This document shows, piece by piece, positions 1 through 10,533 of a stretch of 64,000 bases of DNA. The notes beneath the pieces are model-generated. The model was not told the DNA's origin. It saw only the letters and a program-made list of their open reading frames with translations, and ran no database searches. Both the position numbers and the translations under genes were made by a program. Each line of letters starts with the position of its first letter. Position 1 is the stretch's first letter. The DNA is from Aquitalea magnusonii (GTDB lineage Bacteria; Pseudomonadota; Gammaproteobacteria; Burkholderiales; Chromobacteriaceae), in contig NZ_AP018823.1 of assembly GCF_002217795.2 (NCBI RefSeq), forward strand, positions 62,001-126,000, written 5' to 3'.

Positions 1-247
1 CAGAACTCCACCATGCCACACCATACTCAAGTGCAAGGCGGATCATGTAGCCAAAATTGGCCTTGATCAGCCGTTCGCGCTCTTTTTCGCTCATCTGCGG
101 AAAGCAAAGCCGCAGATTGGTAAGGCCAACCTTGCGGCGATCGGCCGCCAGATGATAAGCAAGCAGGCCAAGGGCATCAGCCAGCATGCCGATGGCCCAC
201 ATGGGCAGCAGGCGAATCAGCCATAACAGGGCAAAAGCAATCTTCAT
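1..247 (-). CDS. Lipid A biosynthesis acyltransferase, LpxL/HtrB family (partial, cut at window edge)
   Basis: Only the first 82 codons are present; the reading frame runs off the left edge. The N-terminus is a hydrophobic helix (MKIAFALLWLIRLLPMWAIG) followed by a basic stretch, a conserved Asn-Leu-Arg and a Cys-Phe-Pro, which is how LpxL/HtrB inner-membrane acyltransferases begin. These enzymes add a secondary acyl chain to Kdo2-lipid A. The ATG overlaps the stop codon of the upstream acyltransferase by four bases (ATGA), so the two are very likely translationally coupled. The catalytic HX4D motif would lie outside the window, so activity cannot be judged. Confidence 0.8.
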   Translation of the reverse strand, partial: MKIAFALLWLIRLLPMWAIGMLADALGLLAYHLAADRRKVGLTNLRLCFPQMSEKERERLIKANFGYMIRLALEYGVAWWSS

Positions 248-1137
248 GGGTTTCCTTGCTGATGGTCCGGCGGAGTGACACCTGCCGGGCATTTGTAACG
301 GTTGTAGCTCCACAGGTACTGGCTGGGAAAGCGGCGGATCAGATTCTCCACGGTCTGGTTCAGCAGCGCACAGTCAGCGTCCTTGTCACCACTGAAAGGC
401 TGCGGCATGGCTTCGATATGCACAACAAAGCCTTCACCGCGGGGCAGGCGCTCACCGACGAAAAACAACACCTCCACACCGGCAACCTGTGCCAGCCGCG
501 GCACCAGGCTCATGGTGTAGGCGGGTTTGCCAAAAAATGGAGCCCACACCCCTTCGCCGTTGCCGGGAACCTGATCGGGCAGAATGATGGTGGCTTCGCC
601 CGATTTCAACGCTTTCATCAGAATGCGCACGCCGGCACCGGTTGCCGGTGCAGTCTTGCCCTTGCCACGGGCGCGGCCTGCCTGCATCACCGGCTCCAGC
701 CAGGTCAGCTTGGGAGGACGGTACATGGCGGTCAGCGGAAAGGGCAGACGTGAGCTGATGTAACGCCCGGCAATGTCATAGCTGCCCAGGTGCGGGGTGA
801 CAAAAACAATGCCGTGACCAGCCTGCAAAGCACGTTCCACATGCTCCCAGCCATGGCAGGCTTTTACCAGTGCGGCAATGTCTTCGGGCTCCCGGCACCA
901 GGCTATTGACAATTCCAATGCACCTTTACCGGTTTCCAGTGCGGATTGTTTGACTAGTCCTTGTAAAACCTGATAATTTTCACAGATTTTACTCGACGCC
1001 AGATTACTTCTCATCCGCTCTGCGTAGCGGGGGGATGAAAGGTAAGTAAGCCGCCCCAGAATGGCGCCGAGACATTGCAGCCACGACAGCGGCAAACGCG
1101 CCAGCAAGGACAACACGAGTTGGACCAGCTTGGACAT
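244..1137 (-). CDS. Lipid A biosynthesis lauroyl/myristoyl acyltransferase, LpxL/HtrB family
   Basis: A 297-residue protein of normal length for the LpxL/LpxM family. The catalytic HX4D motif is visible as HLGSYD at about residues 116-121, and a conserved Tyr-Arg-Pro-Pro follows about 20 residues later. An N-terminal hydrophobic segment should anchor it in the inner membrane, where it acylates the primary acyl chains of lipid A from acyl-ACP. It is the first of two tandem family members (four-base overlap), suggesting that the two secondary acyl chains are added by products of one operon. The sequence does not show which paralogue is LpxL and which LpxM. It is divergent from metK, with 77 bases between the start codons. 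Confidence 0.9.
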   Translation of the reverse strand: MSKLVQLVLSLLARLPLSWLQCLGAILGRLTYLSSPRYAERMRSNLASSKICENYQVLQGLVKQSALETGKGALELSIAWCREPEDIAALVKACHGWEHVERALQAGHGIVFVTPHLGSYDIAGRYISSRLPFPLTAMYRPPKLTWLEPVMQAGRARGKGKTAPATGAGVRILMKALKSGEATIILPDQVPGNGEGVWAPFFGKPAYTMSLVPRLAQVAGVEVLFFVGERLPRGEGFVVHIEAMPQPFSGDKDADCALLNQTVENLIRRFPSQYLWSYNRYKCPAGVTPPDHQQGNP

Positions 1138-1214
1138 GGTTTAGTCAGTGGTGATCGTAAAGCGGCCTATTTTATCATCACACTGTTTTGCTTTATTCGG
1201 GAATCAACAAACAA

Positions 1215-2384
<1,170 letters not shown>

Positions 2385-2413
2385 GCCAGTCTGTATTCAT
2401 TGCCACAATCAAG

Positions 2414-2442
2414 AAAGCACCGGTCATCCGGTGCTTTTTTTA
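2414..2442 (+). terminator. Rho-independent terminator of metK
   Basis: Perfect 10-bp stem (AAAGCACCGG / CCGGTGCTTT) with a TCAT loop, followed by a run of T, 30 bases after the metK stop. Confidence 0.9.
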
Positions 2443-2468
2443 TTCATCCGCAGCGCCTGCCGGCAGGC

Positions 2469-2494
2469 AAAAAAAGAGGGCGCCGAAGCGCCCC
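2469..2494 (-). terminator. Rho-independent terminator of amtB
   Basis: Read on the minus strand, a GGGCGC / GCGCCC stem closes a stable TTCG loop and is followed by CTC and seven T. It lies 38 bases beyond the amtB stop and ends the glnK-amtB transcript. Confidence 0.85.
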
Positions 2495-2531
2495 TAAGTC
2501 CCTTACCACAAAATCTGTCTAAGCGCGTGGC

Positions 2532-3842
2532 TTACTCCACACGTTCGCCGTGCAGTACCACGTCCAGGCCTTCGCGTTCTTCGTCTTCAGCCACACGCAG
2601 ACCAACCACTACATCAATGATCTTCAGCAGGATGAAGGTGATGATGGCGCAGTACACCACGGTCACACCCACACCGATGGCCTGGGTGGCCAGGCTGCCT
2701 TCAGCACCGCCAATGCTCTTCACCGCAAACACGCCGGTCAGCAAGGCGCCAACGATACCGCCAACACCGTGTACACCGAAGGCATCCAGCGAGTCATCGT
2801 AGCCCAGCATATGCTTCAGGCCAGTGGCACCCCAGAAGCAAACCACGCCAGCTACAGCACCAATAATCAGAGCACCTTTGACATCCACGAAACCAGCAGC
2901 CGGGGTGATGGCTACCAGACCTGCCACTGCACCGGAAGCAATACCCAGTACCGACGGCTTTTTCTTGTGGATCCATTCCGCAAAGGTCCAGGCCAGCGCA
3001 GCAATCCCAGTGGCAACCTGCGTAGTCACCATGGCCATGCCGGCACGGCCATCAGCAGCGACTGCGGAGCCGGCATTGAAGCCGAACCAACCCACCCACA
3101 GCATGGAAGCGCCAATCAGGGTCAGGATCAGGTTGTGCGGCGGCATGGCTTCCTTGCCAAAGCCCACGCGCTTGCCCATCACCAGTGCACAAACCAAACC
3201 AGCAATACCTGCGTTGATATGCACCACGGTGCCGCCAGCGAAGTCCAGTACGCCTTGGCCACTCATCCAGCCGCCTGGTGCCCATACCCAGTGGGCAACC
3301 GGTACATAAACCAGCAAGGACCACAGCGCAGTGAAAATCAGCAGGGCAGAGAATTTCATCCGCTCAGCAAAGGCACCGGTAATCAGCGCCGGGGTGATGA
3401 TGGCAAAAGTCATCTGGAACATCATGAACACTGATTCCGGAATCGAACCAGCGGACGGGTGAACGGCTACTTTCTTGGTGTCGGCAATGTAATCCATGCC
3501 GTCCAGGAAGACGCGACTCAAGTCGCCCAGGTAAGGTGTGCCGACCGTGAAGGCCAGGCTGTAACCCACCACAGCCCACAGCACGGTGACCAGCGCGGTG
3601 ATGGCAAAGCTTTGCATCAAGGTGGACAGCACGTTCTTTTTGCGCACCATGCCGCCGTAGAACAGCGCCAGACCCGGAATGGTCATGAACAGCACCAGCG
3701 CGGTGGAGGTCAGCATCCAGGCGGTATCGCCGGAGTTGATCACCTTGAAATCGGCCATGGCCGGCCCGGCAGGTGCATCGGCCAGTACCGGCAAAGCCAG
3801 TGCAAGCAGGCCGCTACCCAATGCAGCAAGTTTCTTCTTCAT
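2532..3842 (-). CDS. amtB: Ammonium transporter AmtB
   Basis: A 436-residue inner-membrane ammonium channel. It begins with a cleavable-looking signal sequence (MKKKLAALGSGLLALALPVLADA) and carries about eleven hydrophobic segments. The family features Phe-Tyr-Gly-Gly-Met-Val-Arg after the first helix and the conserved twin-histidine regions (VHINAGIAGL and FGVHGVGGIVG) are present, so the conducting pore looks intact. It follows glnK by 30 bases on the same strand, the classic PII-Amt operon in which GlnK plugs the channel when nitrogen is plentiful. Transcription is expected from the sigma-54 promoter upstream of glnK. Confidence 0.97.
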   Translation of the reverse strand: MKKKLAALGSGLLALALPVLADAPAGPAMADFKVINSGDTAWMLTSTALVLFMTIPGLALFYGGMVRKKNVLSTLMQSFAITALVTVLWAVVGYSLAFTVGTPYLGDLSRVFLDGMDYIADTKKVAVHPSAGSIPESVFMMFQMTFAIITPALITGAFAERMKFSALLIFTALWSLLVYVPVAHWVWAPGGWMSGQGVLDFAGGTVVHINAGIAGLVCALVMGKRVGFGKEAMPPHNLILTLIGASMLWVGWFGFNAGSAVAADGRAGMAMVTTQVATGIAALAWTFAEWIHKKKPSVLGIASGAVAGLVAITPAAGFVDVKGALIIGAVAGVVCFWGATGLKHMLGYDDSLDAFGVHGVGGIVGALLTGVFAVKSIGGAEGSLATQAIGVGVTVVYCAIITFILLKIIDVVVGLRVAEDEEREGLDVVLHGERVE

Positions 3843-3872
3843 TTGATTTCCCCTGTATGGCTATGCCGTGGC

Positions 3873-4286
<414 letters not shown>

Positions 4287-4352
4287 CTATCTGCTTGTTG
4301 CTAAAGAATTTTCCTGATCAAAAAACGTATTTCCATGGTTTGATTCAGCCTT

Positions 4353-4369
4353 GGCACCATGCCGGAGCA
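4353..4369. promoter_or_regulatory. NtrC-like enhancer site 1
   Basis: GGCACCATGCCGGAGCA matches the 17-bp NtrC dyad TGCACC-N5-GGTGCA at 10 of 12 defined positions. It is about 70 bases upstream of the glnK sigma-54 promoter. Confidence 0.6.
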
Positions 4370-4385
4370 TTTATGATGAGCGTTT

Positions 4386-4402
4386 TGCACTGTATTGGTG
4401 CG
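4386..4402. promoter_or_regulatory. NtrC-like enhancer site 2
   Basis: TGCACTGTATTGGTGCG matches the NtrC dyad TGCACC-N5-GGTGCA at 10 of 12 defined positions. Its centre is 33 bases (three helical turns) from site 1, so two NtrC dimers could sit on the same face of the helix. It is also about 80 bases upstream of the divergent ubiK. Confidence 0.7.
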
Positions 4403-4479
4403 GCGAGTGAAACTGCAGTGGCCAGGGGATTTTGCTAAACTCAACAGCAGCTTGTGTCCCCATCCCAAGGAGCATCGAA

Positions 4480-4767
4480 ATGTTGAGTCAAAAGATTTTT
4501 GAAGAAATCAGCAACAAGATCAGCGATACCATTGCCGCCAGTCCGGCCAAGGATATCGAGAAAAACATCAAGGCCATGATGGCATCCACTTTCTCCCGCA
4601 TGGATCTGGTGACCCGCGAAGAATTCGATGTGCAACAAGAGGTGCTGGTGCGTACCCGTGAAAAGCTGGCTGCGCTGGAAGCGCGTTTGGCCAAGCTTGA
4701 GTCTCAGGTCTTTCCTGAAGAAGCACTGGCCAAGTCAGAAGCTCAGGCAGAGCTGGGTCATTCCTGA
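4480..4767 (+). CDS. ubiK: Ubiquinone biosynthesis accessory factor UbiK (BMFP/YqiC family)
   Basis: A 95-residue protein starting MLSQKIFEEISNKIS, with an AGG-AG ribosome site upstream. The N-terminal half is amphipathic; the middle (VTREEFDVQQEVLVRTREKL) and the C-terminal stretch AALEARLAKLESQ form a coiled coil, the mark of the BMFP family. UbiK binds UbiJ and helps the soluble Ubi complex make ubiquinone. An upstream in-frame start would add 16 residues not seen in the family. The gene is six bases from the comM-like gene and divergent from glnK. Confidence 0.85.
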   Translation: MLSQKIFEEISNKISDTIAASPAKDIEKNIKAMMASTFSRMDLVTREEFDVQQEVLVRTREKLAALEARLAKLESQVFPEEALAKSEAQAELGHS

Positions 4768-4773
4768 TACCGC

Positions 4774-6273
4774 ATGGCGCTAGCACTGGTTGCAAGTCGC
4801 GCCCTGGCCGGCTTGCAAGCCCCGGAGGTTGCGGTGGAAGTCCATCTGGCCAATGGGCTGCCGCAGTTCACCATCGTTGGCTTGCCTGATACCGAGGTCA
4901 AAGAGAGTCGCGACAGGGTACGTGCTGCCATCATCAATTCCGGTTTCGAGTTTCCGGCACGCCGCATCACCGTCAATCTGGCTCCTGCAGACCTGCCCAA
5001 AGATTCTGGCCGGTTTGATCTGCCGATTGCCGTCGGGATTCTGGTGGCGGCAGGAATCATCCAGTGTCCCCACTTGTCTGACTATGAGTTTGCCGGTGAA
5101 CTTGCGCTTAGCGGACAATTGCGCGGCGTCCGCGGCGCACTTGCCATGGCGTGTCAGACCAGCAGGGCAGGCAAGTCCTTCATTCTTCCCAGAGTAAGTG
5201 CTAACGAAGCGGCGCTGGTCGGATCTGGCCAGGTTTATGCCGCTGACAGTCTGTTGCAGGTCTGTGCGCATCTGAATGGTGTGCAGGCTTGTGATCTGGC
5301 CGAAGTCAACCTGGATGCAAGCCAGGACGTTTATCCTGATCTGGCTGACGTCAAAGGGCAAATGGCTGCGCGCTATGCCTTGGAAGTGGCCGCCGCTGGC
5401 GGGCATAGCCTGTTGTTTGTCGGGCCTCCGGGTACCGGCAAATCCATGCTGGCGGCGCGTCTTCCAGGCATATTGCCCGAGATGAGTGAGGAAGAGGCTC
5501 TGGCTTCTGCCGCGATACAGTCCTTGGGGTCTCAGGGCTTTAGAGCGGAGAAGTGGCGCCAGCGTCCCTTCAGGGCACCGCACCATACCGCGTCTGCGGT
5601 TGCCTTGGTCGGTGGCGGATCAGATCCGCGGCCGGGAGAAGTAAGTCTTGCACATCACGGGGTATTGTTTCTGGACGAGTTGCCGGAATTCGAACGTAAG
5701 GTGCTTGAAGTATTGCGTGAACCTTTGGAGTCACAGGTAATCAATATTTCCCGTGCCGGGAGGCAAGCCTGTTTTCCTGCTGACTTCCAGTTGCTGGCTG
5801 CCATGAATCCCTGCCCGTGCGGTTATATGGGGCATGCTTCCGGGCGATGTCAGTGTACCCCGGAGCAAATTGCCCGCTATGTGGGAAAGCTGTCTGGCCC
5901 GCTGCTGGACCGGATTGATATGCATGTACAGGTTCCTGCCTTGGCCGCAGGAGAACTTGCGTCAGTCAGCACAGGTGAAGCCAGCCCTCAGATACGCTTG
6001 CGTGTGCAGCAGGCTCGGGACCGGCAGTTGCAACGACAGGGCTGCTGTAATGCCAGGTTAAGTGGCTTGGCGCTGGAGCAGCACGCCTCCGCGGAGCCAG
6101 CGGCTCTGGCCTTACTGGCCGATGCGCTGGATCGGCTTGGATTGTCAGCAAGAAGCTATCACCGCATCCTGCGCATTGCCCGGACTATTGCTGATATGAA
6201 CGGCGATTTGGGTTTAAATCGGCAGCACATGCTCCAGGCGATTCAATTACGCCGTAGCGGCCTGGCTTTGTGA
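4774..6273 (+). CDS. comM: YifB/ComM family Mg-chelatase-like AAA+ ATPase
   Basis: A 499-residue protein with three parts: an N-terminal ChlI/Lon-protease-like domain (residues 1 to about 170, including the VGLPDTEVKESRDRVRAA signature), a Mg-chelatase AAA+ core with Walker A GPPGTGKS near residue 213 and Walker B LFLDELPEF, and a C-terminal helical domain. Two clustered Cys-rich pieces (NPCPCGYMGH and GRCQCTPEQI) are typical of the family. In naturally competent bacteria ComM is a hexameric helicase that extends branch migration during transformation. A ComEA-like protein and pil genes are also in this window, so a role in DNA uptake is plausible here, though that is inferred. Confidence 0.93.
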   Translation: MALALVASRALAGLQAPEVAVEVHLANGLPQFTIVGLPDTEVKESRDRVRAAIINSGFEFPARRITVNLAPADLPKDSGRFDLPIAVGILVAAGIIQCPHLSDYEFAGELALSGQLRGVRGALAMACQTSRAGKSFILPRVSANEAALVGSGQVYAADSLLQVCAHLNGVQACDLAEVNLDASQDVYPDLADVKGQMAARYALEVAAAGGHSLLFVGPPGTGKSMLAARLPGILPEMSEEEALASAAIQSLGSQGFRAEKWRQRPFRAPHHTASAVALVGGGSDPRPGEVSLAHHGVLFLDELPEFERKVLEVLREPLESQVINISRAGRQACFPADFQLLAAMNPCPCGYMGHASGRCQCTPEQIARYVGKLSGPLLDRIDMHVQVPALAAGELASVSTGEASPQIRLRVQQARDRQLQRQGCCNARLSGLALEQHASAEPAALALLADALDRLGLSARSYHRILRIARTIADMNGDLGLNRQHMLQAIQLRRSGLAL

Positions 6274-6346
6274 TTTCGTGAAATATATTTTCGTCTGGTT
6301 TTAATAGATAATGATCGGATTGCTTGAATGGAAATGGTAGTGGTAC

Positions 6347-7099
6347 ATGGCTAATCGTGATGTAAAGAATTCGTCCCGCTCGTCCTCATCCGGGCGTGCG
6401 CGTGCTGCCGGCAAGAGCGGTGGCGGCGGCATGGTGGCAGGGATTGTCATCGGCCTGATTGTAGGCGTGGCCGTCGCGGTTGGTCTGGCGATGTACCTCA
6501 ACCGCTCGGCAACACCGTTTTCCAATCTGGAAAAGCTAGATCACAAGGCGGCAGCAGCCTCGTCGCCATCAACTGAGCTGTTGGAGCCGGGAACCAAGAT
6601 CGCGGATGTGCAGGCACCGCCTCCGGTTGCATCTGCACCTGTAAAAGTGGAAGCCCCGGTAGCACCTGCGATGCCGCCGGAGACCCCTGCCGCAACCACC
6701 ACCGTGCCTGCCACCAAGGCCAAGCCTGCCAGTCCATCGACCAATACTGGCAAGGATGAGCAGCGCTTCGACTTCTACAAGATACTGCCGGGCCAGGTTG
6801 ATGCAGTGCCTGCAGACGGCAAGCCTGCTGCCAAAGATCGGGAACCTTCTGCTGCTGCGCCAGCCAAAAAGGTCTTTCTGCAACTGGGTGCGTTCCAGAA
6901 CGAGAATGAAGCGGACAACCTGAAGGCCAAGCTGGCCTTGTTGGGGGTAGAAGCCAAGATCCAGTCCGTTTCGACCCCTGACAAGGGAATGGTGCATCGT
7001 GTCCGTGTCGGCCCGCTAAGCAAGCAGGAAGATGTCGATCGTGTGCGTGCCCAGTTGAAGCAGGATGGAATCAATGCTGCTGTAGTCAGGGCAGAGTGA
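6347..7099 (+). CDS. SPOR domain-containing membrane protein (FtsN-like)
   Basis: A 250-residue bitopic protein. It has a short basic cytoplasmic tail rich in Ser, Arg and Gly, one transmembrane helix at about residues 29-50, a long Pro/Ala-rich periplasmic linker, and a C-terminal SPOR domain (from VFLQLGAFQNENEADNLKAK, about residue 175, to the end). SPOR domains bind denuded peptidoglycan at the division septum, so a division role such as that of FtsN is likely but not proven. dsbA begins 26 bases after the stop, which suggests co-transcription. Confidence 0.85.
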   Translation: MANRDVKNSSRSSSSGRARAAGKSGGGGMVAGIVIGLIVGVAVAVGLAMYLNRSATPFSNLEKLDHKAAAASSPSTELLEPGTKIADVQAPPPVASAPVKVEAPVAPAMPPETPAATTTVPATKAKPASPSTNTGKDEQRFDFYKILPGQVDAVPADGKPAAKDREPSAAAPAKKVFLQLGAFQNENEADNLKAKLALLGVEAKIQSVSTPDKGMVHRVRVGPLSKQEDVDRVRAQLKQDGINAAVVRAE

Positions 7100-7125
7100 A
7101 CAAAATGAACGTCAAAGGACAAAAA

Positions 7126-7743
7126 ATGAAAAAGTGGTTGTTGATGGCATTGCTGCTGGCTAGTGGTTTGGCAAATGCTGCATCCGAGCTTGGCAAGGAT
7201 TATGTACTGATGGGCAAGCCGCAGCCGGTGGCCAATCCGAAAAAGGTTGAGGTAATCGAGTTTTTCTCCTACACCTGCATCCATTGTTTTCATCTGGACC
7301 CGCTGATCACCGCCTGGGCAAAGAAGAAGCCGGCTTATGTTGATTTCCGACGTGAGCAAATCGTGTGGCAAAAACCGATGGAAGGATTTGCCCGCCTGTT
7401 TGCCACGCTGAACGTGACTGGTTACATGGAGAAGCTGAATGCGCCGGTTTTTGATGCAGTGATGCAGCAAAAAATCAACCTGGCAGACCCGGCTGTGCTG
7501 AATGACTGGCTGAAGAAGCAGCCTGGCGTCAATCTGGCCAAGTTCATGCAAACCTATAACTCCTTCGGTATCAACAGTCAGGTTGCACGCGCCAGCCAGA
7601 TCACACGCGCCTACAACATCGAAGGAACGCCTACCATTGTCGTGAATGGCAAGTATGCGCTGTCACCAGCTGCTCCGGAGCGTCTGATCGAAGTGCTTAA
7701 TGACGTCATTGCCAAAGCCAAGGCGGAAAGCAATATCAAGTAA
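7126..7743 (+). CDS. dsbA: Thiol:disulfide interchange protein DsbA
   Basis: A 205-residue periplasmic oxidoreductase. The start is the ATG before KKWLLMALLLASGLANA, an obvious Sec signal peptide, seven bases after an AAAGGA ribosome site; an upstream in-frame start would bury the signal. The redox centre reads CIHC within FFSYTCIHCFH, and the cis-proline loop is EGTPTIVVNGKY. Most DsbA proteins have CPHC, so Pro replaced by Ile in the dipeptide is unusual and could shift the redox potential. The hydrophobic Val-Glu-Val-Ile-Glu strand before the active site and the overall length fit DsbA rather than DsbC. Confidence 0.92.
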   Translation: MKKWLLMALLLASGLANAASELGKDYVLMGKPQPVANPKKVEVIEFFSYTCIHCFHLDPLITAWAKKKPAYVDFRREQIVWQKPMEGFARLFATLNVTGYMEKLNAPVFDAVMQQKINLADPAVLNDWLKKQPGVNLAKFMQTYNSFGINSQVARASQITRAYNIEGTPTIVVNGKYALSPAAPERLIEVLNDVIAKAKAESNIK

Positions 7744-7760
7744 TGCATGTCCCGATGGCA

Positions 7761-7790
7761 ACGCCTGCATTCGCAGGCGTTTGCTTTTTT
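7761..7790 (+). terminator. Rho-independent terminator of dsbA
   Basis: Eight-bp stem ACGCCTGC / GCAGGCGT with an ATTC loop, followed by TTGCTTTTTT, 17 bases after the dsbA stop. Confidence 0.85.
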
Positions 7791-7801
7791 CGGACGAAAG
7801 C

Positions 7802-7830
7802 TTGACGCTTCGAGAAATAACAGGTACTAT
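7802..7830 (+). promoter_or_regulatory. Sigma-70 promoter of the initiator tRNA
   Basis: TTGACG, a 17-base spacer and TACTAT. The predicted start is about six bases before the mature tRNA 5' end, so the 5' leader would be very short. Confidence 0.75.
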
Positions 7831-7842
7831 TCATTTCTCTGA

Positions 7843-7919
<77 letters not shown>

Positions 7920-7926
7920 AGTTTTC

Positions 7927-7960
7927 AAGAAAAGACCACTCTATTGAGTGGTCTTTTCTT
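7927..7960 (+). terminator. Terminator of the initiator tRNA
   Basis: Perfect 15-bp stem (AAGAAAAGACCACTC and its complement) with a TATT loop, eight bases after the tRNA CCA. The U-rich 3' arm is itself the release tract. Confidence 0.85.
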
Positions 7961-8094
7961 GTGTGTGCGTAAGCACAGCTTTACATGCGTTCAGTTTGCT
8001 GTTCAGGAACGTATTCCCTCGAGTCATATTTTCGGGCCGTCTTCTTTGGAAGATGGCTCATTTCTTTTTCTGATGCATGCGTAAGGCAATGGGC
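7961..8094. other. Intergenic stretch without a gene
   Basis: No plausible coding frame. It holds one imperfect nine-bp hairpin (8036-8057, arms GCCGTCTTC and GAAGATGGC with one G-T pair) followed by TCATTTCTTTTT, which could be a second terminator or the end of an unannotated small RNA. Evidence is too weak to call an RNA gene. Confidence 0.4.
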
Positions 8095-8125
8095 AATAAA
8101 AAACCGCCTTCACCGAAGGCGGTTT
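8095..8125 (-). terminator. Rho-independent terminator of purB
   Basis: On the minus strand, stem AAACCGCCTT / AAGGCGGTTT followed by a T-rich tract, 21 bases beyond the purB stop. Confidence 0.85.
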
Positions 8126-8146
8126 GCTTGTCTGAATCAGGGATGA

Positions 8147-9562
<1,416 letters not shown>

Positions 9563-9583
9563 TCAGTACATAACAAATCGGTT

Positions 9584-10486
9584 TTACAGCGAGACCAAGC
9601 GGCGTGCTAATCCACTGGCCAGGCTATCGGCGGCTTCAGGCCGATAGCGGAAAAACAGTTCTGGCTCAATCATTTCCATTTCCATGATGGCCAGCTTTCC
9701 TGCGTTATCGCGAATGATGTCAACACGTGCATACAACACATCAAACGGAATCGCCGCAATGGCCTTTTCCGCAAACTGCTGCTCTTCATGGCTGGCCATG
9801 TGCGGATGGACGCTGCCGCCATGATCATCCTGTACCCGGAAGTCACCTTTTTGTGGTGTCTTGCGGATAGCATGGCTGAAACAGCCGTCAATCACCATCA
9901 GTGATAACTCACCTTCGGCCAGAACGGCGTGTTGAAAGGGTTGCAACAACATGGACTCCTGTTGAAGCAGTTCAGCAAAAGTAGCTTCCAGTTCCTGCAC
10001 GTTTGCTGATGAAATACGATAGGTATGCCGCGCAGAGCCGGAAACGACGGGCTTGAGAATGGCATCCGTCCAGCCGGTTTCCGCCAGGCATTGTGCCAGC
10101 GTGCGTCTATCACCCATTTCAATGTAGTGGGTCTTCACTATATTGATGCCTTTTTCTGCAATGAATCGCAGATAGTGCTTGTCGATGTTCCACTGGATGA
10201 GTTCCGCACAGTTGAAGAGCCGTGTCTGGCTAGTCACCTTTTTCAGCCAGTGGCTGAATTCGGTGTAGCGGTCAAAGTAATCCCAAGTGGTACGAAACAG
10301 CAGGCTGCTGGTGTGTTGCCAGTCAAAATCCGGGTCATCCCAGGCTTTGCGCGTCACACGCAGTCCCTGTTTTTCCAAGGCGTTTATTACCAGCCCGTCT
10401 TCTTGGTGGACCTGCTTGCTGTACCAGTCAGCGGCATCCAGCTCCAGCAGTGCTTGCTTGGTCAAAACGACTACATCAAAGTGCAT
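9584..10486 (-). CDS. ATP-grasp domain protein, DcsG/RimK-like
   Basis: A 300-residue soluble protein. The N-terminal third is a Rossmann-like pre-ATP-grasp domain (MHFDVVVLTKQ, then WDDPDFDW and LLFRTTWDYFDR). The ATP-grasp fold follows, with ILKPVVSGSARHTYR as the lysine-containing ATP-binding strand and MEMEMIEPELFFRYRP supplying metal-binding acidic residues at the end. This arrangement recalls the COG0189 group and the cycloserine-pathway enzyme DcsG (O-ureido-serine cyclo-ligase). The substrate cannot be deduced and no biosynthetic neighbours are present, so a general acid-amine or cyclo-ligase function is all I infer. Confidence 0.75.
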   Translation of the reverse strand: MHFDVVVLTKQALLELDAADWYSKQVHQEDGLVINALEKQGLRVTRKAWDDPDFDWQHTSSLLFRTTWDYFDRYTEFSHWLKKVTSQTRLFNCAELIQWNIDKHYLRFIAEKGINIVKTHYIEMGDRRTLAQCLAETGWTDAILKPVVSGSARHTYRISSANVQELEATFAELLQQESMLLQPFQHAVLAEGELSLMVIDGCFSHAIRKTPQKGDFRVQDDHGGSVHPHMASHEEQQFAEKAIAAIPFDVLYARVDIIRDNAGKLAIMEMEMIEPELFFRYRPEAADSLASGLARRLVSL

Positions 10487-10502
10487 GCATTTCCTTCATA
10501 TC

Positions 10503-10531
10503 AAGAAAAACGGGTGACTCGCACCCGTTTT
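10503..10531 (-). terminator. Rho-independent terminator of ffh
   Basis: On the minus strand, stem AAAACGGGTG / CACCCGTTTT with a five-base loop and a T-rich 3' arm, immediately after the ffh stop. Confidence 0.8.
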
Positions 10532-10533
10532 GC

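Noticed and set aside
1138..1214. SAM-responsive riboswitch before metK
   Set aside because: Only 77 bases are available between divergent starts, and no SAM-type conserved core or helices are seen.
8036..8069. Hairpin plus T-rich tract downstream of the initiator tRNA
   Set aside because: Could end a small RNA, but no promoter or conserved body is visible, so I did not call an RNA gene.
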